A stretch of 18,376 nt of DNA, from contig JAEXAH010000008.1 in assembly GCA_023458315.1 (NCBI GenBank), positions 1 through 18,376 of the forward strand, in the 5' to 3' direction. The translations under genes were made by a program, and so were the position numbers. Numbering within the stretch: position 1 is the stretch's first letter; each line of letters starts with the position of its first letter. Shown here one piece after another: positions 1 to 7,214 of the stretch. The notes below the pieces were generated by a model. The model made no database searches. It was not told where the DNA came from and worked only from the letters and a program-made list of their open reading frames with translations. This DNA comes from Pseudomonadota bacterium. Lineage in GTDB: Bacteria > Pseudomonadota > Alphaproteobacteria > Rhodospirillales > Magnetospirillaceae.

Positions 1-108
1 TCCTACGACCAGATCGTCGCCCTCTGCTGCCATGCCTGGAACCGCCTCGTGGACCAACCGTGGAAGATCATGTCCATCGGCCGTCGCCAGTGGGCTCATG
101 GGTTCTGA
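1..108 (+). CDS. IS630-family transposase, C-terminal end (5' part outside window)
   Basis: The frame is open from the window edge and ends at the TGA at 106-108, giving 35 residues. It contains the stretch CCHAWNRLVDQPWKIMSIG followed by a WAHGF terminus. In IS630/Tc1-mariner transposases the far C-terminus typically reads as a W-N-x-L ... P-W-x-I-x-S-I-G ... W-A pattern, which this matches. The catalytic DDE core would lie upstream of the window. I cannot tell whether the whole element is intact. The natural stop codon suggests that at least this end is not truncated. I did not identify the terminal inverted repeat of the insertion sequence in the bases after the stop. Confidence 0.75.
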   Translation, partial: SYDQIVALCCHAWNRLVDQPWKIMSIGRRQWAHGF

Positions 109-127
109 TCAATGCAGGTTGGTATTA

Positions 128-236
128 CGTCATGCCCGGACTTGATCCGGGCATCCGCGCGGCGCCGCCTCCACCTTCTTTCCGATGAGCTGCCTGCGGA
201 CAAACGTGGATGGCCGGGTCAAGCCCGGCCATGACG
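128..236. repeat. REP/MITE-like element with 28-bp imperfect inverted ends
   Basis: The outer arms at 129-156 and 208-235 are inverted copies of each other with 24 of 28 positions matching, counted by eye. Each arm is itself a palindrome built around a GTCATG(C/G)CCGG core. A less ordered ~50-bp centre separates them. Dispersed repeats of this GTCATGCCCGG...CCGGGCATCC type are common between genes in alphaproteobacterial genomes. The element has no coding capacity that I trust. It lies between a transposase end and the prs terminator, a typical intergenic position. No clear target-site duplication was found. Confidence 0.7.
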
Positions 237-265
237 AGCAGATCCCCGCAATTCCGCGAAGACCC

Positions 266-305
266 AATAAAAAGCCCCTCTTCCGCCGGGCGGAAGAGGG
301 GCTTT
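266..305 (-). terminator. Intrinsic terminator of prs
   Basis: A perfect 15-bp stem (271-285 paired with 291-305) closes a 5-nt loop. Read on the minus strand it is followed by a T-rich tail (273-266). It lies 17 bp past the prs stop codon, so it should end the leftward transcript. The stem is nearly symmetrical, but on the plus strand the bases after it are not T-rich, so it is probably directional. Confidence 0.9.
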
Positions 306-321
306 GCGAAAGCCGGGATGC

Positions 322-1248
<927 letters not shown>

Positions 1249-1394
1249 GGTGTTGCTACCCGTGCGCGCGAGAATTCGAGACAATCGGCCGCTCAATCGG
1301 CCAGAACCTTGATAATGCGCGATTTTTTCTGGTCCGCGTCCCCGATGGACGACCATTTCGCGCCTTGATTTTTCAGCTTTCTCGAACGGGCCTT

Positions 1395-1423
1395 CGTATA
1401 TCAGCCAGTCTCAATTCTGTAAA
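1395..1423 (-). promoter_or_regulatory. Predicted sigma-70-type promoter for prs
   Basis: On the minus strand a TTTACA -35 box (1423-1418, 5/6 to consensus) is separated by 17 bp from a TATACG -10 box (1400-1395, 4/6). Transcription would start near 1388, leaving a leader of about 140 nt before the prs ATG. The promoter begins a few bases after the stop codon of the lipoprotein gene. The leader (1249-1388) contains a 9-bp direct repeat of CAATCGGCC (1282-1290 and 1294-1302) and no other structure I would defend. This is inferred from consensus match only. Confidence 0.55.
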
Positions 1424-1428
1424 CCGGA

Positions 1429-2304
1429 TTACGGATTCTTGCGCTTGCCGGTGCCGCCGGTGTCGGCCAGCACCACCTGGGCCACGCCGGCCGCGCCGCC
1501 TTCGGCGATGTCGCGGGCCATGCTGCCCCAATTCTGCGACAGACGGCCGCGCGGCACCGCGCCATCCTGGTTGATGCGTCCCAGTTCCGGATTTCCGGCA
1601 CTGCCGTCGCGCACGATCCATACCACGCCGACCATGTCCTCGCCGGGGCGGCCGGGGGTGACGCTGACGCGGCCTTCGACCACGTAATCGCCGCCATCGT
1701 CCTTGACGCGCAGCCCGGCGCGGCCCAGCGCCCGCTTCAGCGCCTCGGTCAACGCCTTGTCGCCGTCGCCGGGCAGGCCGCGCAGCGGCAGGATGCTGGC
1801 GGTGGGGCGTTTGTCCTCGACCGTCGCCGCCGGGGCGGCATGGGCGGGCATTGCGTCGGGATCGTCCAGCGGCCGCGCCAGCAGGGCGGCGGCGGGCAGG
1901 GCGGCGCGTTTCATCAGCACCGGGGCGTCGCGTCCGGGCGGCGGGGCCACCACCGGCTGGTCGGCGCGGGCGGCCTCGGTGCCGTCGGGGGCCTTCAGGG
2001 TCCAGCGCACCAGCGCCCCCTTGGGGCCGTCGGCCAACTCGCCCTCGACCACATAGCCGAAGGCGTGGGCGTCGCTGACCAGGGCGGGGACTTCCTGCTC
2101 TTCCAGGGCGCGCACCAGGGCTTCGGCCAGGGCACGGCCTTCGGGCGTCGGTTCGGGCGGGCGGATGGTGACGCCGCGCGTCATCTTGGGCCGCGCCAGA
2201 CGCGGCACCCCGTCGTCATCGTGGCGGAACGGCTGGGGAATGTCGCCGCAGGCGGCGACCAGCGCCGCCCCCAGCACCGCCCCCAGGATCGCCCGTTGCC
2301 TCAC
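1429..2304 (-). CDS. Predicted outer-membrane lipoprotein with two similar modules, function unknown
   Basis: This gives 291 residues from a GTG start that overlaps the stop of the preceding small gene (GTGA). The N-terminus is a short positively charged segment, a hydrophobic run and the lipobox VAAC with Cys19. Gly at +2 argues for outer-membrane sorting. Two segments resemble each other: residues 59-112 and 184-243. Each has a helix-like ALxEAL.RAL stretch, then a GYVVEG or DYVVEG strand, then a V.W strand ending in DG. I do not recognise a named domain. An ATG at 2325 in the same frame is an alternative start, adding 7 residues before the signal peptide. I prefer the GTG because it gives a cleaner signal peptide and coupled translation. 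As the last gene before prs in an envelope operon, a periplasmic or cell-wall role is plausible but unproven. Confidence 0.75.
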   Translation of the reverse strand: MRQRAILGAVLGAALVAACGDIPQPFRHDDDGVPRLARPKMTRGVTIRPPEPTPEGRALAEALVRALEEQEVPALVSDAHAFGYVVEGELADGPKGALVRWTLKAPDGTEAARADQPVVAPPPGRDAPVLMKRAALPAAALLARPLDDPDAMPAHAAPAATVEDKRPTASILPLRGLPGDGDKALTEALKRALGRAGLRVKDDGGDYVVEGRVSVTPGRPGEDMVGVVWIVRDGSAGNPELGRINQDGAVPRGRLSQNWGSMARDIAEGGAAGVAQVVLADTGGTGKRKNP

Positions 2305-2378
2305 GACGCCACCATGGCGACGCATGTCACCAGCGTGCCGATGGCGATGAAGGCGAACAGCATCAGCAGATGGGGCAT
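2301..2378 (-). CDS. Small single-span membrane protein (25 aa)
   Basis: The predicted peptide is 25 residues and almost wholly hydrophobic, with the core LLMLFAFIAIGTLVTCVAM, long enough for one membrane span. Its ATG lies 2 bp after the pgeF stop, and its TGA overlaps the GTG start of the lipoprotein gene, so it fits exactly between two genes with no spare bases. That placement is the main reason to call it real, because a random ORF would seldom be framed so tightly. No homologue is recognised. It may be a genuine small membrane protein or a translated coupling element that delivers ribosomes to the lipoprotein start. A ribosome binding site would lie within the end of pgeF and is not strong. 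Confidence 0.5.
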   Translation of the reverse strand: MPHLLMLFAFIAIGTLVTCVAMVAS

Positions 2379-2380
2379 GG

Positions 2381-3148
2381 TCAGCGGTCCACCAGGATGG
2401 CCGAAAGCTGGCGGCCGTAATCGCCGCCGCCGCGCAGGGTGGTGCGGCGATAGCTGAAGAAGCGGGATTCGTCGCGGCAGGTGTCGGTGGGTACGCGGGT
2501 GACGTCCACCACGCCCAGCCGCGCCAGCTTGCGCGACACATAGCCCGGCAGGTCGAACAGGAAATGGCCCTCGCGCCGTCCAGGGGCGAAGAAGTCCTTG
2601 TTCTCGGCGGCTTCGGCCAGGAACGGCGCCGGGAATTCCGGTCCGACCTCGTAAGAGCGGTGGCCGATGCACGGGCCGATGGCGGCGACGATGCTTTTCT
2701 TCTTGGCGCCCAGGGCGACCATCTTGTCCAGCGTGCTGTCCAGCACCCCGCCCAGCGCGCCCTTCCACCCGGCATGGGCGGCGCCGACCACGGTGCCGCG
2801 GCGGTCGGCCAGCAGCACCGGCGCGCAATCGGCGGTCAGGATGCCCAGCGCCAGACCCGGCGTGGCCGTGACCATGGCGTCGGCCACCGGGCGCTGGCCG
2901 TCGGGCCACGGCGCGTCCACCACCACCGCCTCGGCGGTGTGCTGCTGGTGCACGGTGATCAGGGCTTCGGCGGGCAGGTCCAGCATGGCCATGGCCCGCG
3001 CCCGGTTCTCGGCCACCGCCGCCGGGTCGTCGGCCGAGCCCGGCCCGCAATTCAGCGAGGCGTACACCCCCTGCGACACCCCGCCTTCACGGGTGAAGAA
3101 CCCGTGGCGGATGCGATTGATCTCGTTCAGGGCGGACAGGGTGATCAT
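2381..3148 (-). CDS. pgeF: PgeF-type peptidoglycan editing factor / multicopper polyphenol oxidase (laccase-domain) family
   Basis: The protein has 255 residues and belongs to the YfiH/DUF152 (Cu-oxidase_4) family. The family's metal-binding set is visible: His70 in TVHQQHTA, Cys108 in TADCAPVLLAD and His125 in GAAHAGWKG, followed by IGPCIG (158-162). In E. coli the family member prevents wrong amino acids from persisting in peptidoglycan precursors; other members show purine nucleoside phosphorylase or adenosine deaminase activity in vitro, so the exact reaction here is uncertain. Start ATG 3148 is preceded by an AAAAGG-type ribosome binding site. It lies 11 bp after the methyltransferase gene and 2 bp before a small membrane ORF. 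The pairing with lgt and the methyltransferase is common in alphaproteobacteria. Confidence 0.9.
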   Translation of the reverse strand: MITLSALNEINRIRHGFFTREGGVSQGVYASLNCGPGSADDPAAVAENRARAMAMLDLPAEALITVHQQHTAEAVVVDAPWPDGQRPVADAMVTATPGLALGILTADCAPVLLADRRGTVVGAAHAGWKGALGGVLDSTLDKMVALGAKKKSIVAAIGPCIGHRSYEVGPEFPAPFLAEAAENKDFFAPGRREGHFLFDLPGYVSRKLARLGVVDVTRVPTDTCRDESRFFSYRRTTLRGGGDYGRQLSAILVDR

Positions 3149-3159
3149 GGAAAACCTTT

Positions 3160-4227
3160 TTACGACACGAATCCGATGGGCGCCGGCAGCATGGGGCTTG
3201 CCAGCGCCAGGACTTTGAACAGGGTGCCCATTTCGTCGGGATCGATCAAGCGCCGCATCTGGGCGGCGATGTCGGCCGCCACCTTGGGGCCGCCCGCCTG
3301 GGCCAGCAGCCCGGCGCGGGCCTGGATGCCCAGGGCGGTCAGGAAATGGCCCTGCGGCACCGGCCCCCAGGCGCGGGCGGGCACGGCGGCGGCGGCCAGG
3401 GCCTCGAAATCCACATGGGCGGTCAGATCGGCGGTGCCCGGCGCCGCCAGCACCGGGTGGAAGGCGTGGCGCCTGACCGCCTGCAAGGTGTCGCCCGCCG
3501 CCGAGCGGGCATGGCCGTAATCGACGATCAGCGCCGCGCCGGGCTGGCGGTTCAGGCGACGGCCGATGGCGGCGGCCAGGGCGCGGCCCTGGGGGCAGGT
3601 TTCGACGATGGCGCCGTCCTCGGCCGCCAGCACGTCGGGCGGCAGTTCGGGCGCCGCCTCGGGGCCGGGGACGAAGGCCAGACGGTCGTCCTCCAGTCCG
3701 ACCATGCGCTCGCGCCATGTTCCGCCGCTCTTCTCGAACTGGCGGATGGGCAGGGCGTCGAACAATTCGTTGGCGACCACGATCAGCGGCCCGTCGGGCA
3801 ATTCGGCGAAATCGTCGGCCCAGCGCACGGCGTGGTCGCCAAGGGTCCGGCGCTGCACCGCGCGCAGACGCGGGCTGGTTTCCACCAGCCAGATTTCCGC
3901 CGCCGCCAGGAAGGGCGGCACCAGCGCCGCCGCCCGCAGCAGATCGGCCATCAGCGTGCCGCGTCCCGGCCCCAGTTCGGCCAGCACCACCCGGCCGGGG
4001 CTGCCCAGGGATTGCCACGTCACAGCCGCCCACAGCCCGATCAGTTCGCCGAACATCTGGCTGATCTCGGGGGCGGTGGTGAAATCGCCCGCCGCGCCGA
4101 ACGGTTCCCGCCCGGTGTAATAGCCGTGTTCGGGGTGGCCCAGGGCCTGGGCCATGAACTCGGCCACCGGGATCGGGCCGTCGCGGCGGATGCGGTCGGC
4201 CAGCAGCGCGGCCAGCGGGCTGTCCAT
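3160..4227 (-). CDS. SAM-dependent methyltransferase, MidA/NDUFAF7 family
   Basis: The protein has 355 residues. Family landmarks are GDFTTAPEISQMFGELIG (residues 47-64), the SAM-binding loop ELGPGRGTLMADLL (84-97), LVETSPRLRAVQ and the NELFDALPI stretch. The mitochondrial relative NDUFAF7 dimethylates an arginine of the NDUFS2 subunit of respiratory complex I. By homology the bacterial protein is a protein arginine methyltransferase candidate, and NuoD would be the substrate to test; that is inference. The ATG at 4227 overlaps the lgt stop by one base (TGATG), implying coupled translation. Its location in an envelope-gene operon does not itself explain a role in respiration, but lgt-midA-pgeF order recurs in related bacteria. 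Confidence 0.88.
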   Translation of the reverse strand: MDSPLAALLADRIRRDGPIPVAEFMAQALGHPEHGYYTGREPFGAAGDFTTAPEISQMFGELIGLWAAVTWQSLGSPGRVVLAELGPGRGTLMADLLRAAALVPPFLAAAEIWLVETSPRLRAVQRRTLGDHAVRWADDFAELPDGPLIVVANELFDALPIRQFEKSGGTWRERMVGLEDDRLAFVPGPEAAPELPPDVLAAEDGAIVETCPQGRALAAAIGRRLNRQPGAALIVDYGHARSAAGDTLQAVRRHAFHPVLAAPGTADLTAHVDFEALAAAAVPARAWGPVPQGHFLTALGIQARAGLLAQAGGPKVAADIAAQMRRLIDPDEMGTLFKVLALASPMLPAPIGFVS

Positions 4228-5030
4228 CAAGGACGGTGGCCGTATTTCTGTGCCCACCACACCACCCCGGCCCCGGCCAGGATCAGCGGAACGGACAGCA
4301 ATTGCCCCATGGTGGCGCCACCGGCCAGGAAGCCCAGATGGGCATCGGGCTGGCGGAAGAACTCGCCGATGATGCGGGCGATGCCATAGCCCATCAGGAA
4401 CACTCCGGCGATGGTGCCGCGCTGTTCGCGGATGTGGCGCTGCCGCCACAGCAGGTACAGCACCAGCCCCACGGCCAACCCCTCCAGCCCGGCCTGGTAC
4501 AACTGGCTGGGATGGCGGGGGGTGGGGCCGCCGCCGGGAAACACCATGGCCCACGGCACGTCGGGGGCGACGCGGCCGAACAGCTCGCCGTTGATGAAAT
4601 TGGCGATGCGGCCGAAGAACAGGCCGATGGGCACGGCGCAGCACACCGCGTCGCCGATGGCGAACAGGTTCAGCCCGCGCCGCCGCGCGAACAGGATGAT
4701 GGCGACGATGACGCCCAGCGCCCCGCCGTGAAAGGCCATGCCGCCATGCCACAGCATGAAGATCTCGGACGGATGGCTCAGGTAATAGCCGGGCTTGTAG
4801 AACAGCACATAGCCCAGCCGCCCGCCCAGCACCACGCCCAGCGTCGCCCACACCAGGAAATCGTCGACGTCGGTGTCGCGCATGGCGTGGGGCGGCTTGG
4901 ACACCAGCCATTTGACGTAGCGCCAGCCCAGCATCAGCCCGGCGATATAGGCGATGGCGTACCAGCGGATGGCGAACGGCCCCAGTTCGATGGCGATGGG
5001 GTCGATGTGGGGATAGGCGATGGCCAGCAT
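4227..5030 (-). CDS. lgt: Phosphatidylglycerol--prolipoprotein diacylglyceryl transferase
   Basis: This inner-membrane enzyme moves diacylglycerol from phosphatidylglycerol to the lipobox cysteine of prolipoproteins, the first step of lipoprotein maturation. The 267-residue length is normal. The family signature GRIANFINGELFGR is at residues 140-153, with Arg141 matching the essential arginine of the E. coli enzyme. The HGGMAFHGG motif is at 95-103 and several hydrophobic spans are evident (for example about 22-38, 59-77, 103-115, 126-140 and the C-terminal SVPLILAGAGVVWW). The second Gly of the usual GRIGNF is Ala here. It overlaps the hldD stop and the methyltransferase start by one base each. 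At least two proteins in this window (1429-2304 and 9526-10143) are predicted substrates of the pathway it opens. Confidence 0.97.
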   Translation of the reverse strand: MLAIAYPHIDPIAIELGPFAIRWYAIAYIAGLMLGWRYVKWLVSKPPHAMRDTDVDDFLVWATLGVVLGGRLGYVLFYKPGYYLSHPSEIFMLWHGGMAFHGGALGVIVAIILFARRRGLNLFAIGDAVCCAVPIGLFFGRIANFINGELFGRVAPDVPWAMVFPGGGPTPRHPSQLYQAGLEGLAVGLVLYLLWRQRHIREQRGTIAGVFLMGYGIARIIGEFFRQPDAHLGFLAGGATMGQLLSVPLILAGAGVVWWAQKYGHRP

Positions 5031-6016
5031 CAGCGGTACCGGTCGGCGTGGTCGAGGAAGTCCTGCACGTACTGGCGGACGCCGTCCTCCAGCGCGGTGA
5101 AGGGCTTGTCGTAGCCCGCCGCGCGCAGGCGGCTCATGTTGGCCTCGGTGAAGTACTGGTACTTGTCGCGGATGGCGATCGGGGTGTCCTGGAACTTGAT
5201 CTTGGGTTCCTTGCCCAAGGCCGCGTACACCGCCGAGGCCAGGTCGATGAACGGCCGCGCCGTGCCGGTGCCGACGTTGAAGATGCCGCTGACCTGGGGA
5301 TTGTCCAGCAGCCACATCATGACGTCGACCACGTCGCCGACCCAGATGAAGTCCCGCATCTGGCCGCCATCCTTGTATTTCGGATTGTGCGAGCGGAACA
5401 GTTGATAGGCGGCATCCTGCTTGGCGTGCGGATAGACCTGGGCGACCACGCTTTGCTGGCCGCCCTTGTGGTATTCGTTGGGGCCGTAGACGTTGAAGAA
5501 TTTCAGCCCGGCGAATTGCGGCGGCCTGCGCGAGCCTTCCTTGATCTTGCGCGCCACCCGGCGGTCGAACAGATGCTTGGACCAGCCATAGGCGTTCAGC
5601 GGATGCAGCCTGGACAGGTGTTCGATGGACCAGTCATCGTCGAACCCGGCGGTGCCGTCGCCATAGGTGGCGGCGCTGGAGGCGTAGATGAAGCGCACGT
5701 TGGACAGCGCGCACCACTTCCACAGCGCCAGCGACAGCGAGAAATTGTTGGCGGCGATCTTGTCGGCGTCCGTCTCGGTGGTGGCCGAGATGGCGCCCAT
5801 GTGGAAGATCACCTGCACATGCTTGCGGTTGGCTTCCAGGAAGTCGAACAATTGCTCGGGATGCACGATGTCGGCGATCTCGCGCTTGGCGATGTTCTTC
5901 CACTTGTCGTTGGAGCGCAGGCGGTCGCACACCACCAGTTTGCCCGCGCCGCGCGCTTCCAGCGCGGCCAGGATGTTGGATCCGATGAAACCGGCACCAC
6001 CGGTGACGACGATCAT
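5030..6016 (-). CDS. hldD: ADP-L-glycero-D-manno-heptose 6-epimerase
   Basis: It converts ADP-D-glycero-beta-D-manno-heptose to the L-glycero form, the last step in making the heptose donor for the LPS inner core. The protein has 328 residues and an extended short-chain dehydrogenase fold. Landmarks are the nucleotide-binding GGAGFIGSN (6-14), SSAATYGDG around residue 113 and the catalytic Y143-x3-K147 (YGWSK), plus the KFFNVYGPNE segment typical of this family. Length and motifs agree with HldD rather than UDP-glucose epimerases. Start ATG 6016 follows a good TAGGAG ribosome binding site. It is the first gene of the leftward operon and its TGA overlaps the lgt ATG by one base. Confidence 0.95.
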   Translation of the reverse strand: MIVVTGGAGFIGSNILAALEARGAGKLVVCDRLRSNDKWKNIAKREIADIVHPEQLFDFLEANRKHVQVIFHMGAISATTETDADKIAANNFSLSLALWKWCALSNVRFIYASSAATYGDGTAGFDDDWSIEHLSRLHPLNAYGWSKHLFDRRVARKIKEGSRRPPQFAGLKFFNVYGPNEYHKGGQQSVVAQVYPHAKQDAAYQLFRSHNPKYKDGGQMRDFIWVGDVVDVMMWLLDNPQVSGIFNVGTGTARPFIDLASAVYAALGKEPKIKFQDTPIAIRDKYQYFTEANMSRLRAAGYDKPFTALEDGVRQYVQDFLDHADRYR

Positions 6017-6047
6017 GCTCGACAGCTCCTAAGGACAGCCCTGGCCC

Positions 6048-6076
6048 GTTATAGGCCCGGGGGCGGGGCGGGGCAA
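6048..6076 (-). promoter_or_regulatory. Predicted promoter of the hldD-lgt operon
   Basis: On the minus strand a TTGCCC -35 box (6076-6071, 4/6) lies 17 bp from a TATAAC -10 box (6053-6048, 5/6). The expected start near 6041 gives a short leader of about 25 nt that contains the TAGGAG ribosome binding site. The spacer is almost pure G/C. The divergent ubiK gene begins at 6152; a weaker TTGCAT/CGTAAT pair facing it (around 6094-6120) is possible but I do not list it separately. Confidence 0.5.
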
Positions 6077-6151
6077 GCCGCGCCGCTTTCTTGCATTCCC
6101 CGGCCCCGTTCCCGTAATGTCGGGCGACGCTTCATTGAACGAGTACGGACC

Positions 6152-6415
6152 ATGCAGACCCAGAACCCCTTTTTCGACGACATCGCCCGCATGGCCGGGG
6201 GCGCGCTGGGGGCGTTGTCGGGGCTGAAGGCCGAGATCGAGACGCTGGTGCGCCAGCAATTCGAGCGCGTCATGGCGGGCGCCGACATGGTGCCGCGCGA
6301 CGAGTTCGAGGCGGTGCGCGCCCTGGCCATCAAGGCCCGCACCGAGCAGGAAGACCTGGCCGAGCGCGTCGCCGCGCTGGAGGCCAAGCTGGCCGAGCTG
6401 ACCGCCGACAAGTAA
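6152..6415 (+). CDS. ubiK: UbiK/YqiC-type accessory factor (BMFP family coiled coil)
   Basis: The protein has 87 residues. The N-terminal half (NPFFDDIARMAGGALGALSGLKAEIE) is an amphipathic helix, and the C-terminal third, from VPRDEFEAVRALAIKAR to the end, is a charged leucine-heptad coiled coil. This is the layout of the BMFP family, whose enterobacterial member UbiK binds the UbiJ protein and palmitoleic-acid-rich lipid and assists aerobic ubiquinone synthesis. BMFP proteins typically form trimers. Start ATG 6152 is preceded by only a weak ACGGA ribosome binding site; no better start exists in frame. The usual alphaproteobacterial neighbour order ubiK-ybjN-proC is kept here. Confidence 0.85.
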   Translation: MQTQNPFFDDIARMAGGALGALSGLKAEIETLVRQQFERVMAGADMVPRDEFEAVRALAIKARTEQEDLAERVAALEAKLAELTADK

Positions 6416-6453
6416 ACTATTCGCCACAATAACGCCGCCGTCCCGCCGCCCTG

Positions 6454-6472
6454 TTCTTGTTATCCACAAGAA
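6454..6472. promoter_or_regulatory. Consensus DnaA box inside a short inverted repeat
   Basis: The 9-mer TTATCCACA at 6460-6468 is identical to the classical strong DnaA box. It overlaps a 6-bp inverted repeat (TTCTTG 6454-6459 and CAAGAA 6467-6472). It lies in the 191-bp gap between ubiK and the ybjN-type gene. No second consensus box and no AT-rich unwinding region are seen nearby, so it is at most a single DnaA-binding or regulatory site. The rest of the gap holds a CTAGG/CCTAG inverted repeat (6521-6535) and no convincing promoter. Confidence 0.35.
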
Positions 6473-6606
6473 AGGCAACGGGCGCGGCCATATTGTCTTG
6501 CGCCGCGGTGTGGCCTATGCCTAGGCTAAACCTAGCGCGCGGGCGGTATCGCGGCCACCATAGCTTGGCCCGACCGCCGTGCCCGGCCTGAAGGAGGGCT
6601 CACGGC

Positions 6607-7110
6607 ATGTCCATTTCCCTCGCCCACGAGGACGAGAGCGCGTTCAATCCCCTCGACCTGGTCGAGCAATTCGTCGTCGCCAACGACTGGGCCTTCGACC
6701 GCCGTTCCGACGAGGAACTGGCGGCGGAAGTGCCCGGCAAATGGTGCAATTACTCGCTTTACTTCGCCTGGCGCGAGGATATGGGCGGCATGCACTTCAC
6801 CTGCGCCTTCGACATGAAGGTGCCCGAGGCCAAGCGCCCCGCCATCTGCGAACTGCTGGCTCTGGTCAATGAAAAGCTGTGGCTGGGGCATTTCGGCCTG
6901 TGGGAGGAAGAGGGCGTGCCCATGTTCCGCCACACCTCGCTGTTGCGCGGCGCGGCGGGCTGCACGCCCGATCAGGTCGAGGACCTGATGGACATCGCCG
7001 TCACCGAGTGCGAACGCTTCTATCCCGCCTTCCAGTTCGTCATCTGGGGCGGCAAGACCGCGCGCGAGGCGGTGGCCGCCTCGCTGCTGGAGACGGTGGG
7101 CGAAGCCTGA
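6607..7110 (+). CDS. YbjN domain-containing protein
   Basis: The protein has 167 residues. It is acidic and soluble and shows the YbjN-family pattern: a start region with NPLDLVEQFV, then KWCNYSLYFAWREDMGGMHFTCAFD, then LLALVNEKLWLGHFGLWEEEG and RHTSLLRG. YbjN proteins share a fold with type III secretion chaperones; their role is not well defined, and E. coli YbjN affects motility and stress phenotypes. Start ATG 6607 has a clear AAGGAGG ribosome binding site 10 bp upstream. It is followed after 104 bp by proC, a pairing found in many alphaproteobacteria, and may share a transcript with it, although a hairpin lies between. Confidence 0.88.
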   Translation: MSISLAHEDESAFNPLDLVEQFVVANDWAFDRRSDEELAAEVPGKWCNYSLYFAWREDMGGMHFTCAFDMKVPEAKRPAICELLALVNEKLWLGHFGLWEEEGVPMFRHTSLLRGAAGCTPDQVEDLMDIAVTECERFYPAFQFVIWGGKTAREAVAASLLETVGEA

Positions 7111-7135
7111 ACGCTTTCGCATTCCCGGCATGATC

Positions 7136-7163
7136 GGGCGCGAGGGGCATTCCCTTCGCGCCC
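7136..7163 (+). terminator. GC-rich hairpin between ybjN-type gene and proC
   Basis: The arms 7136-7146 and 7152-7163 pair over 11 bp with one bulged base and a 5-nt loop. It starts 25 bp after the stop codon of the upstream gene, as a terminator would, but the bases after it are GTTCGCGTTT and not a proper T-run. It may be a weak or Rho-assisted terminator, or an mRNA-processing or stability hairpin. The remaining part of the gap before proC contains only its GAAGGGG ribosome binding site. Confidence 0.35.
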
Positions 7164-7214
7164 GTTCGCGTTTAAAGCTGTGGCCTTGTTCTGGAACCCT
7201 GAAGGGGACGCGCC

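Noticed and set aside
1249..1356. N-terminal extension of prs to an upstream ATG
   Set aside because: The 36 extra residues do not resemble PRPP synthetase, while the protein starting at 1248 begins exactly like the family.
3346..5114. Long plus-strand frames opposite the methyltransferase and lgt
   Set aside because: They are shadow frames with Gln/His/Gly-rich translations and no ribosome binding site or motif; the opposite strand carries conserved families.
6416..6606. Possible replication origin around the DnaA box
   Set aside because: Only one consensus box, no AT-rich unwinding region, and none of the usual origin-neighbour genes are present.
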